Source of the DNA: Candidatus Jordarchaeales archaeon
GTDB taxonomy: Archaea; Asgardarchaeota; Jordiarchaeia; Jordiarchaeales; Freyrarchaeaceae
DNA: 64,000 nucleotides
Assembly: GCA_038889235.1 (NCBI GenBank)
Contig: JAWAHN010000001.1
Span: 750,852-814,851, forward strand
Direction: 5' to 3'
Shown piece by piece: positions 1-10,284 of this stretch. Position 1 is the stretch's first letter. Every line of letters begins with the position of its first letter. The translations under genes and the position numbers were made by a program. The notes beneath the pieces were generated by a model. The model saw only the letters and a list, made by a program, of their open reading frames with translations. It was not told the DNA's origin and ran no database searches.

Positions 1-49
1 ATGCAACATTAATACTATGAATCATTCCATTTTTAACGGATAAAAAAAA

Positions 50-1180
50 TTAGAAATGTTTAACGATAATGTTTCCTTCATTGTCTTCTAGTGTAACCTG
101 ATATTTTTCGGCTTGCACATTGTAATCAAATGATTTTTCTTCGTTGGGAAGCAATTCGGCTATGCCATAAACATATGGTTTGACTTCAAATAGTTCTTCT
201 TTAATTGCATTCACACGTACCGTGACACCCTTTAGAACTCTGGAAGACACATTTTTGACAATGAATTTTACCTTCGAGTCCTCCCTTTTTACTGAAATTA
301 CAATGGAGTGGGGGTCTAGCGGTTTAAATGGTTTAGCTTTCTCAGCTGCTTCCTCAAATATTTTCTCTACTACCCGTTCTTCTGTAACAACATTTATTGG
401 AATCTGGAACATTACGGATTCCCCACTAGTTCTTAGGCATTCTACTTCAAGATACCACCTGGAATACGCTCCGAACACTAGAGACCAGAAGGTAACCTCT
501 GGAGGTTCCCAGAGATAGTTATAACTCGGCTCCGCATAAGCAGGTATCTTTATCGTTACGACGCCTGACCCTGGATTCAATTCCTCAACAGAAAGAACTT
601 TCTCCTTAGGGTGCCTTTTAACGTACGCGCACACAGTCTTGTACCGGGGACAAGCGCACGTTATGTTAGACTCGTGAATTAGGTCGACCTTCATCGTCCT
701 AACATTTTGTACAGAGTATTTTAGTTTAATTTCTTCTCCTGGTTTAAAGGTGTCCTTCTCTAAAGAGAAGGACATTCCTTTAATATTCATGGAGACTGGC
801 GTCGCCTCGGCAAAAACCCTGGCTAATAATGTTACGGGTTTTTCAGAGGATAATCGCCATTCTTCTTCCCGCGTGCCAGGCTTTTTCATGGAGAGTATAG
901 CTCTCAAGAAGTAGCTAACCTTGTTGGGAATTGATGGAACAACGCGCCTGCTAATTACTAGCTCTCGTGAACGCACATATTCGCCTTTTTTGAGTTCACC
1001 TTCGCAGAAGATATTACTGTTAGCTACGGTTAGCTCGTTTCCGCAGGGAAGTTTTGTGAACAAAGAAATGTTACCGTTCCATATCTCCGTGTCACTGTCT
1101 ATGTCGAAGACAGCTTTAACTTTTAATGAACCACCTACTTCTGCAACGTCCCCCGAAAACAACCTTATCGACATAGCCAT
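50..1180 (-). CDS. Arrestin-fold-like protein with C-terminal beta domain, function unknown
   Basis: 376 residues with no signal peptide or membrane segment. I do not recognise a named family with certainty. The first ~125 residues and residues ~130-270 look like two successive beta-sandwich domains. The order of features is arrestin-like: a strand-rich start (SIRLFSGDVAEVGGSLKVKA), an extracellular-type stimulus loop replaced by a short one, then a second domain opening with FSLEKDTFKPGEEIKLKYSV and ending in a PINVV strand. Residues ~290-376 form a further beta domain (KFIVKNVSSRVLKGVTV, PNEEKSF) that resembles the C-terminal domain of the FrhB-like protein at 2187-3686 and of the protein at 10766-11875. 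It lies 26 nt downstream of the Rag-like GTPase gene and is probably co-transcribed. The arrestin assignment is inference from the pattern only. A CARDB/Ig-like repeat protein is the alternative. Confidence 0.6.
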   Translation of the reverse strand: MAMSIRLFSGDVAEVGGSLKVKAVFDIDSDTEIWNGNISLFTKLPCGNELTVANSNIFCEGELKKGEYVRSRELVISRRVVPSIPNKVSYFLRAILSMKKPGTREEEWRLSSEKPVTLLARVFAEATPVSMNIKGMSFSLEKDTFKPGEEIKLKYSVQNVRTMKVDLIHESNITCACPRYKTVCAYVKRHPKEKVLSVEELNPGSGVVTIKIPAYAEPSYNYLWEPPEVTFWSLVFGAYSRWYLEVECLRTSGESVMFQIPINVVTEERVVEKIFEEAAEKAKPFKPLDPHSIVISVKREDSKVKFIVKNVSSRVLKGVTVRVNAIKEELFEVKPYVYGIAELLPNEEKSFDYNVQAEKYQVTLEDNEGNIIVKHF

Positions 1181-1206
1181 AACCCAGGAAAGTTTTTAGA
1201 GGGAGG

Positions 1207-2121
1207 CTATCTTTCTGCATGCGCTCTTACAACAAGATCTGCAAATACTTCCATATCCTTTAACAGTGTTCTTATTTTTTCTTCATCTTCTTCTCTAAGT
1301 TTACCAGTCTTCATTATGATGACTGCCAGGATGTACTTGAAGAGATTCAATATTAACTCCTTACTTCCGTCTATGGGTTTCCCTGTAAAGACTGCTGAGT
1401 CTGCCATGAAGAAGTTTTCTCGGAGATTGTTGCAAGCTACAATGAAGTCCCTTAGGTCAACTCTAAGCTGTAAGCCAGTACTTACTCCCTGAACATTGTG
1501 GACGATAACATTACCGGCAGTATCGCTTATAATCACCTTTGCAGGTATTTCCGCTAATTGTTTTTGCGCGTTTTCAAGGTGTTTTTGAAGCTCTTCATAA
1601 TGAGCCACTAAAATATCCCTAAATATTTCAGCGAGCCTTTCTTGCTCGTAAATAGAAGTTACATAATATTTTGCGCCCCATTCGTCAAATATTTCGCTAA
1701 AAATGCGTTTGGCGTCATTCAGGTTTTTCTCTAACAGCTCTTTGGCATAATCCTTAGAGTCGTATTTGTGCAAGAAGACGTAAATGGTAGGCTTAATTCC
1801 CTCCTTTTTGAAGAACTCTAGGACTTTTTTGAAATAGTTTTTAGCAGCATCAAATTTCTCTGGACTGTGGAGGTCTATAACAGGGATGAGAATATCTGTT
1901 CCAGCAAAGACTTTGGGGTCCTCTAAATACGACTCGATGTATTGTTCTTGTCCTCCAAAGTCAAATAAGCTAATGTCGAGGCCTAAAAACGGGTGTCGGC
2001 GCACTTCGTACATAACTGTGGGAGCAATTCCCTTCGTCTCCTGAGGTTTTTTACCAGCAAATGTGGTGAGATATATGCTAGTTTTTCCACTACCAGCTAG
2101 TCCTATAAGTGATATTTTCAT
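1207..2121 (-). CDS. Rag/Gtr-type small GTPase with C-terminal roadblock-like domain
   Basis: 304 residues. The G domain is complete: G1 GLAGSGKTS at 7-15, G2 Thr35, G3 DFGGQE at 54-59 and G4 HKYD at 118-121. The HKxD form of G4 and the GGQE switch II are characteristic of the Rag/Gtr1 branch of Ras-like GTPases rather than of Rab or Arf. Residues ~190-304 have the alternating beta-alpha pattern of a roadblock/longin fold (AKVIISDTAGNVIVHN, then helices), as in eukaryotic Rag GTPases. It probably acts at a membrane or on a protein partner as a GTP switch. The gene sits between the FrhB-like gene (65 nt upstream) and the arrestin-like gene (26 nt downstream), all on the minus strand, so the three probably form an operon. 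Family assignment is firm; the cellular role is unknown. Confidence 0.85.
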   Translation of the reverse strand: MKISLIGLAGSGKTSIYLTTFAGKKPQETKGIAPTVMYEVRRHPFLGLDISLFDFGGQEQYIESYLEDPKVFAGTDILIPVIDLHSPEKFDAAKNYFKKVLEFFKKEGIKPTIYVFLHKYDSKDYAKELLEKNLNDAKRIFSEIFDEWGAKYYVTSIYEQERLAEIFRDILVAHYEELQKHLENAQKQLAEIPAKVIISDTAGNVIVHNVQGVSTGLQLRVDLRDFIVACNNLRENFFMADSAVFTGKPIDGSKELILNLFKYILAVIIMKTGKLREEDEEKIRTLLKDMEVFADLVVRAHAER

Positions 2122-2186
2122 CCAATTCCCTCCTTTAATTTACCGGCTTAAAAAAGGAAGAGATGACAGCTTTAAACGTTTCCATT

Positions 2187-3686
2187 TTACTCTTTGCCCT
2201 CTGTCTCCTTTTTTCCTCCTTTTTCAAGTTCAGCTAAGGAGAGGCGCTTTACGAATATCGGACCTCGCTTAGTGGCGACCCTTATCATGTATTCTCTATC
2301 ATTTGGCATGCGCGGATACCTAAACTCGAGTTCTTCTGAGGGGTGCCACATCTCGATGTCGGTCGTCCAAGCATTTGTTTCAAAGAATTCGTCAACATGG
2401 GATATCCGTACATTTAAATCGTAAAGAACTTGCCCTGAATTGTTTTGAAGAATAACTAGAAACTCTTGTCCATTGCTTGTCAATGACGCGTTCGCTATCT
2501 TAATTGGGGGTTTAACGGATGGCGCAACAACTTCAACGGCTTCCTTTTCAAGTGGTATAGGGCCAGCCCGCAATTCTAGTTCGGCCAGCGGCACTCCAGG
2601 GACTCTTACAACGTATGTTCGCCGCTTCTTGGTGGTGTAAAGCTGAACTTTTTTAATCCTTGCTAGGTTAAGGACGCTTGTAAGACCCTTCCTATCAAGC
2701 GGCTCGAGTTCGATGTAACCATTATCCATAGCGTTAAATAAGAGTTCTAAGGCGATAGGAGATCTCACGAGAACAGTTGAGTATCCTTCAGGAGTGCCAA
2801 CGCTGCCGACGGATATGTCCGCGTCCTCGGAAGTTAAGTCAGAACAGAAATAACAACTTGGTGCTCTGTACTTGTCTAACTTGCTCAACGGGTATGATGC
2901 CACTTTACCTTCACCGTAGTAAATGTTAAACTTTCCAGCTGAGATACTCATCTTCGAAATAGATGCTAAGGGTATGCCCTCTTCTTCTTCGAAGAAGGAT
3001 TTTAGACCCTCGTATGAAAAGGCATCCATGCAGAACAATCCTATCTTCAGTATATTTGCCTTCATTAAGAAGCGAAGCATTCCAGCGGGGAACTGGTATA
3101 TTTTCTTTACTGCAGAAATGTTGCATGGAGTGCCGACAAATGCTAAAGATTTTAGACCTCGCTTTATAGCGTCAACTAGAGCTTTAACAGTATAGCTGTG
3201 CGAATAAACACTGCCAGCACCTTCCAGTATTTCTTCCTCGGTAGTGGCTATAGTTGCTACAGGTTTCCAAGGCTCTTCTTTACTTTTGTGAGTTACTATT
3301 GCTCCGTCAATCAACCCCTCTCTTAGAGCATAGAGAAGCAGTCCAGTAACTACTCCACCATCCTGCCCGTGAACACCATTGATTTTGCATTTGGCTTTGT
3401 AAGCAGATATGAAACACCCTATTAAGTCATTTACATGGGTTTTCGTTCGGGGGCAAACATTGTAACATACACCACATGCCGTACATTTTCCCTTAAGCGT
3501 CGGCTTCCCATTAACCATCTCTAGCGCGTTTTCGGGACAAGATGCTACACAGGCTGTGCATTCTGTGCAAACCCCAGAAAGTATAACGTGACTTTGAAGG
3601 CGAGAAAAGTTTTCAAACTTTCTCTCTTTCAAAACGCGCTCTGGATAGAAGTAACTCACCTGCGCTTCTTCGTTGGACAACGACAA
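2187..3686 (-). CDS. Coenzyme F420 hydrogenase/dehydrogenase beta-subunit-like iron-sulfur flavoprotein with C-terminal beta domain
   Basis: 499 residues. Residues ~38-75 hold two [4Fe-4S] ferredoxin motifs (CTECTACVASCP and CTACGVCYNVCP). They are followed by the FrhB N and C domains with the conserved GQDGGVVTGLLLYAL and GTPCNISAV segments that bind flavin and iron-sulfur clusters. FrhB-family proteins move electrons between F420 or other donors and ferredoxin-type clusters. The last ~95 residues are extra: a beta-rich domain containing RISHVDEFFETNAW that closely matches the end of the protein at 10766-11875. TTG start preceded by an AAGGTGGTG site. It is first of the probable operon with the Rag-like GTPase and arrestin-like genes. 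Substrate unknown. Confidence 0.85.
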   Translation of the reverse strand: MSLSNEEAQVSYFYPERVLKERKFENFSRLQSHVILSGVCTECTACVASCPENALEMVNGKPTLKGKCTACGVCYNVCPRTKTHVNDLIGCFISAYKAKCKINGVHGQDGGVVTGLLLYALREGLIDGAIVTHKSKEEPWKPVATIATTEEEILEGAGSVYSHSYTVKALVDAIKRGLKSLAFVGTPCNISAVKKIYQFPAGMLRFLMKANILKIGLFCMDAFSYEGLKSFFEEEEGIPLASISKMSISAGKFNIYYGEGKVASYPLSKLDKYRAPSCYFCSDLTSEDADISVGSVGTPEGYSTVLVRSPIALELLFNAMDNGYIELEPLDRKGLTSVLNLARIKKVQLYTTKKRRTYVVRVPGVPLAELELRAGPIPLEKEAVEVVAPSVKPPIKIANASLTSNGQEFLVILQNNSGQVLYDLNVRISHVDEFFETNAWTTDIEMWHPSEELEFRYPRMPNDREYMIRVATKRGPIFVKRLSLAELEKGGKKETEGKE

Positions 3687-3786
3687 GCTCTTTCACCACC
3701 TTAAACCAGAAGGACGCCATAAATTTCAGAAAATATAGACGAGTAAGTTAGATATAAAAATTATTGAAGGAAGCGCTTTTGCGCCG

Positions 3787-6336
3787 TTAATTGCTCGAGC
3801 TGCTTTTTCTCTGCAGAAAGCTTAACATTATTAATGACAGCGTGAACATGCTGAGGAAAACGGGAGGCAGCCAAATGTTTCTCTGAGTAATTATTAGAGG
3901 AAGTTCTAGGACTAGTTTGTGCTCGGTGATCAGCAGTGAAACTACATCAGACATGTATGTTTCTCCGTTCCCTGTTACAGCTACCGCATAAATGAGTACT
4001 CGGTCATCTCTAAGTTTTAGCGTATCAAACTGAAGAGATGCAACGTTTCCTAGTGAAGTGTTGGTGAAATTTTCTCGATCAGTTACTACCATAATTGTTA
4101 AGCTTACGATGTCATAAGGATGCGTTGCTGTAACGTTTAGAGAAACTGTTTTGCCCTTTTCTACTTTCGTTGGAAGGGTGATGTTAAATTGTGGTGGAGT
4201 CGGGGAGTTAGCGAGCCACTTACACAGAGATTTGAATAGTTGAACATTATCTTTCTCCAGTATAACATCGTCCTTCAAAAAATCAAGATCCGAAAGGAAT
4301 GCCACTCTCCCGCGCCCCCAGTTTATGCAAGATCCAACTATTATAGATTCTTGAGCGACAATTATGGGTCTTCCACCATCTATTTTCCCATGGTCTTTCA
4401 GAAGAACCTCTTTTGCCCTGAACGTTTGAGGGGACTTAATACATCTGGCGGTTGTAAAGCCTGTTTTGCTGCAAATTGAAAACGACACATTGAAAAGTGA
4501 TGAGAGGATATTTAGGTATTCCAACGAGTCGGGATCATTTTCTCCTATTAGCAAAAGTCCGCCTCCAGACATCACAAAGTCAAGTATCGCACTAACCTCA
4601 CTTTCAGTGTAGTTCCGTGAGGGACAATATATCACAAGTATGTGAAATCCTTCAAGGACTTCTGGTGTCACTTGGCTGTCGTAGAGTGCTTGGAAGTAGA
4701 GGAGACTCGCATTTAGTATGGCCCTAAGCTTTGACGTGTTGTTCCAGAATTCCATGTAGTGGGAGCTTTCATGGTGGTATTCGTCGACAAGTATCCTTAT
4801 TGGGGTACCGACTACAATGGATGTTTGAGCGGGAGCGAAACCTTCCTTAGTTACTGTTACGACATATACTCCCTGTTCTGGACATGGAAAGTGTATTTCT
4901 CCGTTTTTATCCGTGAGATAGACTCGGTAGTAGTCTCGTCCCTGTAAACATACGAGGGCACCACTAACAACACTGCTTCCGTCTGAAACCTTAATTATTG
5001 CCCTCTTTCCCGGAGCCAAATTTCCTTCAACTGAAATTTTCAGGTCTCTCATTGGTCCACAGCATATTGGCACTTCTGGGTCTCCTAGGAGAATGTACTC
5101 GACAAACAGTTGAGCGCGATTTACATCGCGCTCAACTAAACTTCTGTGAGTTAAGTAGAACTCTTTCTTGGACTCGTACAGTGCATACCCCGGACGGTGG
5201 GTGAACGGCGGACTTGAACTGAAGAAAAGCTTGAAAAAGAGGTGATCGAGAAACGTGTCTGCGGCGTCATCAATAGTATCACCGCCAAACGTTATTCTAG
5301 TTGGCGCTATAACAGCTATAGCGCCACCGCAAGGGTTTTTCAGTAAAGCTTCAGCAATGGAGTCACTTGAGTAATCTATGCGTCCTGCTTCACATGCCGA
5401 TATGAAGAACAGCGGGAGACGAGGGCCATTAGAAAGTCGGGCGGCAGACGCTGAGTTTAAGAAAATGGGAAGGTGAGAAGAGCAGTAAAGTGCCGTAGGG
5501 CTTCCGTGAGAACATATATCAACTATTGAGGCGCCCCCCTCAACTATTTCTATAAAACTCGTGAGGTTGCTAAAATTTCTTTTAGTGTCATAAGCAAGGA
5601 GTATCATTTCTAACGGGGGTAGAGGTATGGATCCGACGGATGCAAGCTTAGCCCTCCACCCTTGAATGTCTTGCAATGAATTTATTTCGCCACCTGCGAG
5701 GACAAACTTGTTAAGCCATTCAGTGTTATGCATGTAGAGGTATTTTTCGTAAGTTAACGTCTTATTTATGAAGACATTTAACTCGTCGGTTGTGGAAACA
5801 GGTATCCTTCCCACGTAAAGTTCAGGCATCCAATCTATTTCTCCGGGCTCACCGTATTCTCCATCCATATCGTTGTCGAATGAGCCGTCGAGAGCAGCGT
5901 AGTAGTAGTCCGATGGCACTTTATTAGTACCAATAGTAAAGTTTCTTATCGGAACTTTGTCGACGTCTCCTACCAGGAGAACCCATTGTATCCCTTTTGA
6001 ACGGTATAAGTCTTTTAGAAAGTTACGTATTTTTGAAGCATTATCTTCTCCTGCATAGTTCTGGTATATGTAGTCGGTAGTGTATATCTCCGTTGGGATG
6101 CCTTTATATGTTTTCCATTCGGCGAGTGGAGTAACGGCATTAACCCAGTTTGAGTCACCTAATATGATCACGTACTTAGTGATGTTAAAAGTTAACAATG
6201 CAGGAGTGTATGGAGGGGGGACAGGAGAAAGCTGGTGAAACGAGTAGATTTGCAGGGGTTGGTTTGGAACAAGTAAAGATAGCGCAATAAGTGCTAAGAA
6301 GAGAGGAAGCCAAGTTTTTTTGTTCGTTTCGAACAC
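3787..6336 (-). CDS. Peptidase C25 (gingipain-type) family protein, membrane-anchored
   Basis: 849 residues, GTG start. An N-terminal hydrophobic segment (~9-27) acts as signal or anchor and a second one lies near the C terminus (~820-840), followed by a short RKSSSSN tail. The bulk therefore probably faces outside. Residues ~50-430 match the C25 cysteine peptidase fold: the N-terminal WKTYKGIPTEIY and VLLVGDVDKVPIRNF segments, an Asp/Glu-rich metal-binding stretch (DNDMDGEYGEPGE), catalytic His in DICSHGS near residue 277 and catalytic Cys in FISACEAG near 313. Downstream come an Ig-like/carboxypeptidase regulatory-like domain (~435-510), a GATase1-like domain and a final beta domain. It is likely a surface protease or sortase-like processing enzyme. 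Substrate unknown. It stands alone. Confidence 0.82.
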   Translation of the reverse strand: MFETNKKTWLPLFLALIALSLLVPNQPLQIYSFHQLSPVPPPYTPALLTFNITKYVIILGDSNWVNAVTPLAEWKTYKGIPTEIYTTDYIYQNYAGEDNASKIRNFLKDLYRSKGIQWVLLVGDVDKVPIRNFTIGTNKVPSDYYYAALDGSFDNDMDGEYGEPGEIDWMPELYVGRIPVSTTDELNVFINKTLTYEKYLYMHNTEWLNKFVLAGGEINSLQDIQGWRAKLASVGSIPLPPLEMILLAYDTKRNFSNLTSFIEIVEGGASIVDICSHGSPTALYCSSHLPIFLNSASAARLSNGPRLPLFFISACEAGRIDYSSDSIAEALLKNPCGGAIAVIAPTRITFGGDTIDDAADTFLDHLFFKLFFSSSPPFTHRPGYALYESKKEFYLTHRSLVERDVNRAQLFVEYILLGDPEVPICCGPMRDLKISVEGNLAPGKRAIIKVSDGSSVVSGALVCLQGRDYYRVYLTDKNGEIHFPCPEQGVYVVTVTKEGFAPAQTSIVVGTPIRILVDEYHHESSHYMEFWNNTSKLRAILNASLLYFQALYDSQVTPEVLEGFHILVIYCPSRNYTESEVSAILDFVMSGGGLLLIGENDPDSLEYLNILSSLFNVSFSICSKTGFTTARCIKSPQTFRAKEVLLKDHGKIDGGRPIIVAQESIIVGSCINWGRGRVAFLSDLDFLKDDVILEKDNVQLFKSLCKWLANSPTPPQFNITLPTKVEKGKTVSLNVTATHPYDIVSLTIMVVTDRENFTNTSLGNVASLQFDTLKLRDDRVLIYAVAVTGNGETYMSDVVSLLITEHKLVLELPLIITQRNIWLPPVFLSMFTLSLIMLSFLQRKSSSSN

Positions 6337-6527
6337 CCCTACGTTAGAGTTATTTCAAGATTATTGATTTCATTTTAGAACTCCCAAAGAAAAATAAATT
6401 TCGCTTTAACTTCTAGGATGTTTAAAAACATTACGTAGCTCTTTCAACGTATTATGTGACAAAAAAATTAAAAGCCGCAACTTACTATTGACTAAACTGC
6501 TTGCTGTTAAGAGGAGGGAGCAGTTGG

Positions 6528-7382
6528 TTGAGGAAGATTTCCCCGTTGTATGTCCCGGTGAATGCGACTAGGGAAGAAATAGAGGAACTTTTGCCATGCG
6601 AGATCGCCATTATAGGTGGAACCGGAAACTACGATCCGGCGATATTCTCGGTTACAAAAGAAATCAAAGTGTATACGCCGTACGGGCCGCCTTCAGACAA
6701 CATAATTGTAGGACTTGTAAAGGGAAGAAAGGTAGCTTTCCTTGCAAGGCATGGAAGGTATCACACGATACCTCCACATGAAATAAATTATAGGGCAAAC
6801 ATATGGGCGCTGAAGAGTCTAGGCGTGCAAAGAATAATTTCGCCAGCTGCGTGTGGAAGCTTGCAACCAGAAAAAATAAAGCCTGGAGAGTTTGTTATAG
6901 TCGACCAAATCTTTGATAGAACATTCGGGCAGAGGAAGGACACGTTTTTCGAGGGGGGAGTCGTAGGACATGTGGAGTTTGCGGAGCCGTTCTGTCCCGA
7001 GTTAAGAAGAGTAATAATAGAGTGTGCTCGTGAGCTTAACTACAAAGTGCATGACGGAGGGACTTATGTATGCATAAATGGCCCTAGATTTTCGTCTAGG
7101 GCGGAAAGTCTCTTTTATAAGAGCCAAGGATTCTCCGTGGTTGGTATGACCGCTTACCCAGAGTGTGTCTTAGCTAAAGAGGCTGAGATATGCTTTGCTA
7201 CTATAGCTATGCCAACAGACGTCGATGTCTACGGCCTGAGGCCAGTTACAGCGGACCAGGTTGCGAAAAGCATGCGCGAAAACATTGATAAAGTAAGAAA
7301 GTTAATCGCTAAAGTCATTGAAGCGATACCTAAAGAGAGAAAGTGTTCATGCGGCAAAGTTTTAGACTTTGCGCTTTACTAA
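6528..7382 (+). CDS. mtnP: S-methyl-5'-thioadenosine phosphorylase
   Basis: Purine nucleoside phosphorylase family enzyme that splits 5'-methylthioadenosine (or methylthioinosine) with phosphate, feeding methionine and purine salvage. Visible motifs are IIGGTGNYD (phosphate loop), ARHGRYHTIPPHEINYRAN, the NGPRFSSRAES segment and the substrate-binding GMTAYPEC plus MPTDVDVY. The open frame extends to a TTG at 6501. I place the start at the TTG at 6528 because an AGGAGGG site at about 6512-6518 lies at the right distance, giving 284 residues. The C terminus carries a CSCG pair. Stand-alone gene upstream of rps10. Confidence 0.9.
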   Translation: MRKISPLYVPVNATREEIEELLPCEIAIIGGTGNYDPAIFSVTKEIKVYTPYGPPSDNIIVGLVKGRKVAFLARHGRYHTIPPHEINYRANIWALKSLGVQRIISPAACGSLQPEKIKPGEFVIVDQIFDRTFGQRKDTFFEGGVVGHVEFAEPFCPELRRVIIECARELNYKVHDGGTYVCINGPRFSSRAESLFYKSQGFSVVGMTAYPECVLAKEAEICFATIAMPTDVDVYGLRPVTADQVAKSMRENIDKVRKLIAKVIEAIPKERKCSCGKVLDFALY

Positions 7383-7390
7383 CTCAAAAG

Positions 7391-7400
7391 CTTTTTAAAC
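7391..7400 (+). promoter_or_regulatory. Probable TATA box for rps10
   Basis: CTTTTTAAAC about 55 nt upstream of the rps10 ATG matches the archaeal TATA element in a short intergenic gap. There is no experimental support. Confidence 0.35.
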
Positions 7401-7455
7401 ACTTCTTCTTTACCACTATTCTGCGTAACTGTTCACTAAAAAAGGGTGACATTAG

Positions 7456-9236
<1,781 letters not shown>

Positions 9237-9350
9237 TCTAGTCTCTGGCCTCTTTTCCCCGCCTAAATGGCGAAGTTTTCGGACGTGTAAGCAATTACAA
9301 AAACAACGCAGGCAAAAATTCATGAAAAATTTGCCCAAAAAGAAAGTTAG

Positions 9351-9950
9351 TTAAGTTATTATTTTCCTACGTTTCCTTTCCTTAAAAATAGTGTCTTTCC
9401 GCCTGTACAATTTTTTAACCATATTGGGCGACAATTTTGCGAACTTAAGTAGTTTTATAAAAACAGACTTGTTCGGCTTGGATGACACTTCAAGAGGGAG
9501 TGCTTCGTATCCGTCACTCGTAACTCTATAAATGCTGCAACTTTTCCCATTGATTCCGGACCTTTTATATTCCATCGGGTCGACAATTAGAGCAACCGCG
9601 TATGGAAAAAGCGATTGGTAAACGCGTTGAGTTTCAATGTCAGTTATCGACATGAAATCTGCGCCCATCCCGGGATGACTATGCCACCATCCAACTATGA
9701 CACTTTTAACTTCTCCTAGCTTATCTGTTAGTTCAGCCATAGAGCCGAAATCCAAAACTACACATGTCCTTCTACTTTCTCCACGTACCCAGACGCTATC
9801 AACTATTATAACACGGTCGTTCTCCACGCGTCCCAGGAGGAAGCCAGCTATTTCAACGTCACGGTTATCAAGTGCTGCACGAAGTATTTTAGATAACGCC
9901 ACTTGAGAAAGGATAACTCTCAACGCCGCCGCCCTCACTAAATGAATCAA
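9351..9950 (-). CDS. JAMM/MPN+ metalloprotease, Rpn11-like
   Basis: 199 residues. The complete zinc JAMM motif is present: Glu33 (VEIAGFLLG), His90 and His92 in GWWHSHPG, then Ser101 and Asp104 (SITD). The surrounding sequence (VGWWHSHPGMG, ETQRVYQSLF, AVALIVDP) resembles proteasomal Rpn11/CSN5 more than bacterial RadC or plain archaeal JAMM1. Family members cleave isopeptide bonds of ubiquitin-like proteins or desampylate SAMPs. No E1 or ubiquitin gene is adjacent; a MoaD/SAMP-like gene lies at 59272-59556. The last ~40 residues are basic (KKLYRRKDTIFKERKRRK). Start uncertain: GTG at 9938 or TTG at 9923 are alternatives. Confidence 0.88.
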   Translation of the reverse strand: MIHLVRAAALRVILSQVALSKILRAALDNRDVEIAGFLLGRVENDRVIIVDSVWVRGESRRTCVVLDFGSMAELTDKLGEVKSVIVGWWHSHPGMGADFMSITDIETQRVYQSLFPYAVALIVDPMEYKRSGINGKSCSIYRVTSDGYEALPLEVSSKPNKSVFIKLLKFAKLSPNMVKKLYRRKDTIFKERKRRKIIT

Positions 9951-10034
9951 TACATAATTGTTTAACGCTTGTCCACTTAAATTTTTTAAAGCGAAACATT
10001 AATAAACGACACTTTTAACCGGAATTACTCGAGT

Positions 10035-10171
10035 GCCTCGGTGGTGTAGCCACCCTATAGGCTGCAACGGCCAAGCATAAGGGGCTCAAGGTTCATAACC
10101 TGCCCACTCGACCCCTAGACCCGGGTTAGTCTTTAAGGACTAAGGGAATTCAAATCCCGGCCGAGGCACCA
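10035..10171 (+). tRNA. tRNA-Glu(CTC) with three introns, CCA encoded
   Basis: Acceptor GCCTCGG (10035-10041) pairs with 10161-10167; A73 and CCA at 10168-10171. The first intron is 10052-10067 (16 nt, D loop), with BHB helix GTAG/CTGC. The second is 10088-10107 (20 nt, 34/35), a textbook BHB: helix GGGC (10082-10085)/GCCC (10102-10105), bulges TCA and ACT, inner stem AGGTT/AACCT. The third is 10126-10148 (23 nt, 53/54), with stem TAGTC/GACTA. After removal the anticodon stem is AGGGG/CCCCT, the loop CTCTCGA and the anticodon CTC (C at 10087, TC at 10108-10109). D loop TAGCCCGGCC and T loop TTCAAAT are typical of archaeal tRNA-Glu. Confidence 0.87.
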
Positions 10172-10284
10172 CTTCCTTTTCTCGTAACAAAAGGCTGTCA
10201 TTAAGTGACATTCCGTTTAACTAATAAATACAGGAAAACATTATTATGTGTATTTTGAGGTTAAAATAAGGAAGGGGGCTAACT

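Noticed and set aside
10081..10116. Reading the tRNA at 10035 as tRNA-Leu(CAA) or tRNA-Met(CAT)
   Set aside because: CAA needs a 37/38 intron but there is no long variable arm as Leu requires. The CAT lies in the loop of an intron hairpin. The 34/35 BHB gives CTC, and the D and T arms match tRNA-Glu.
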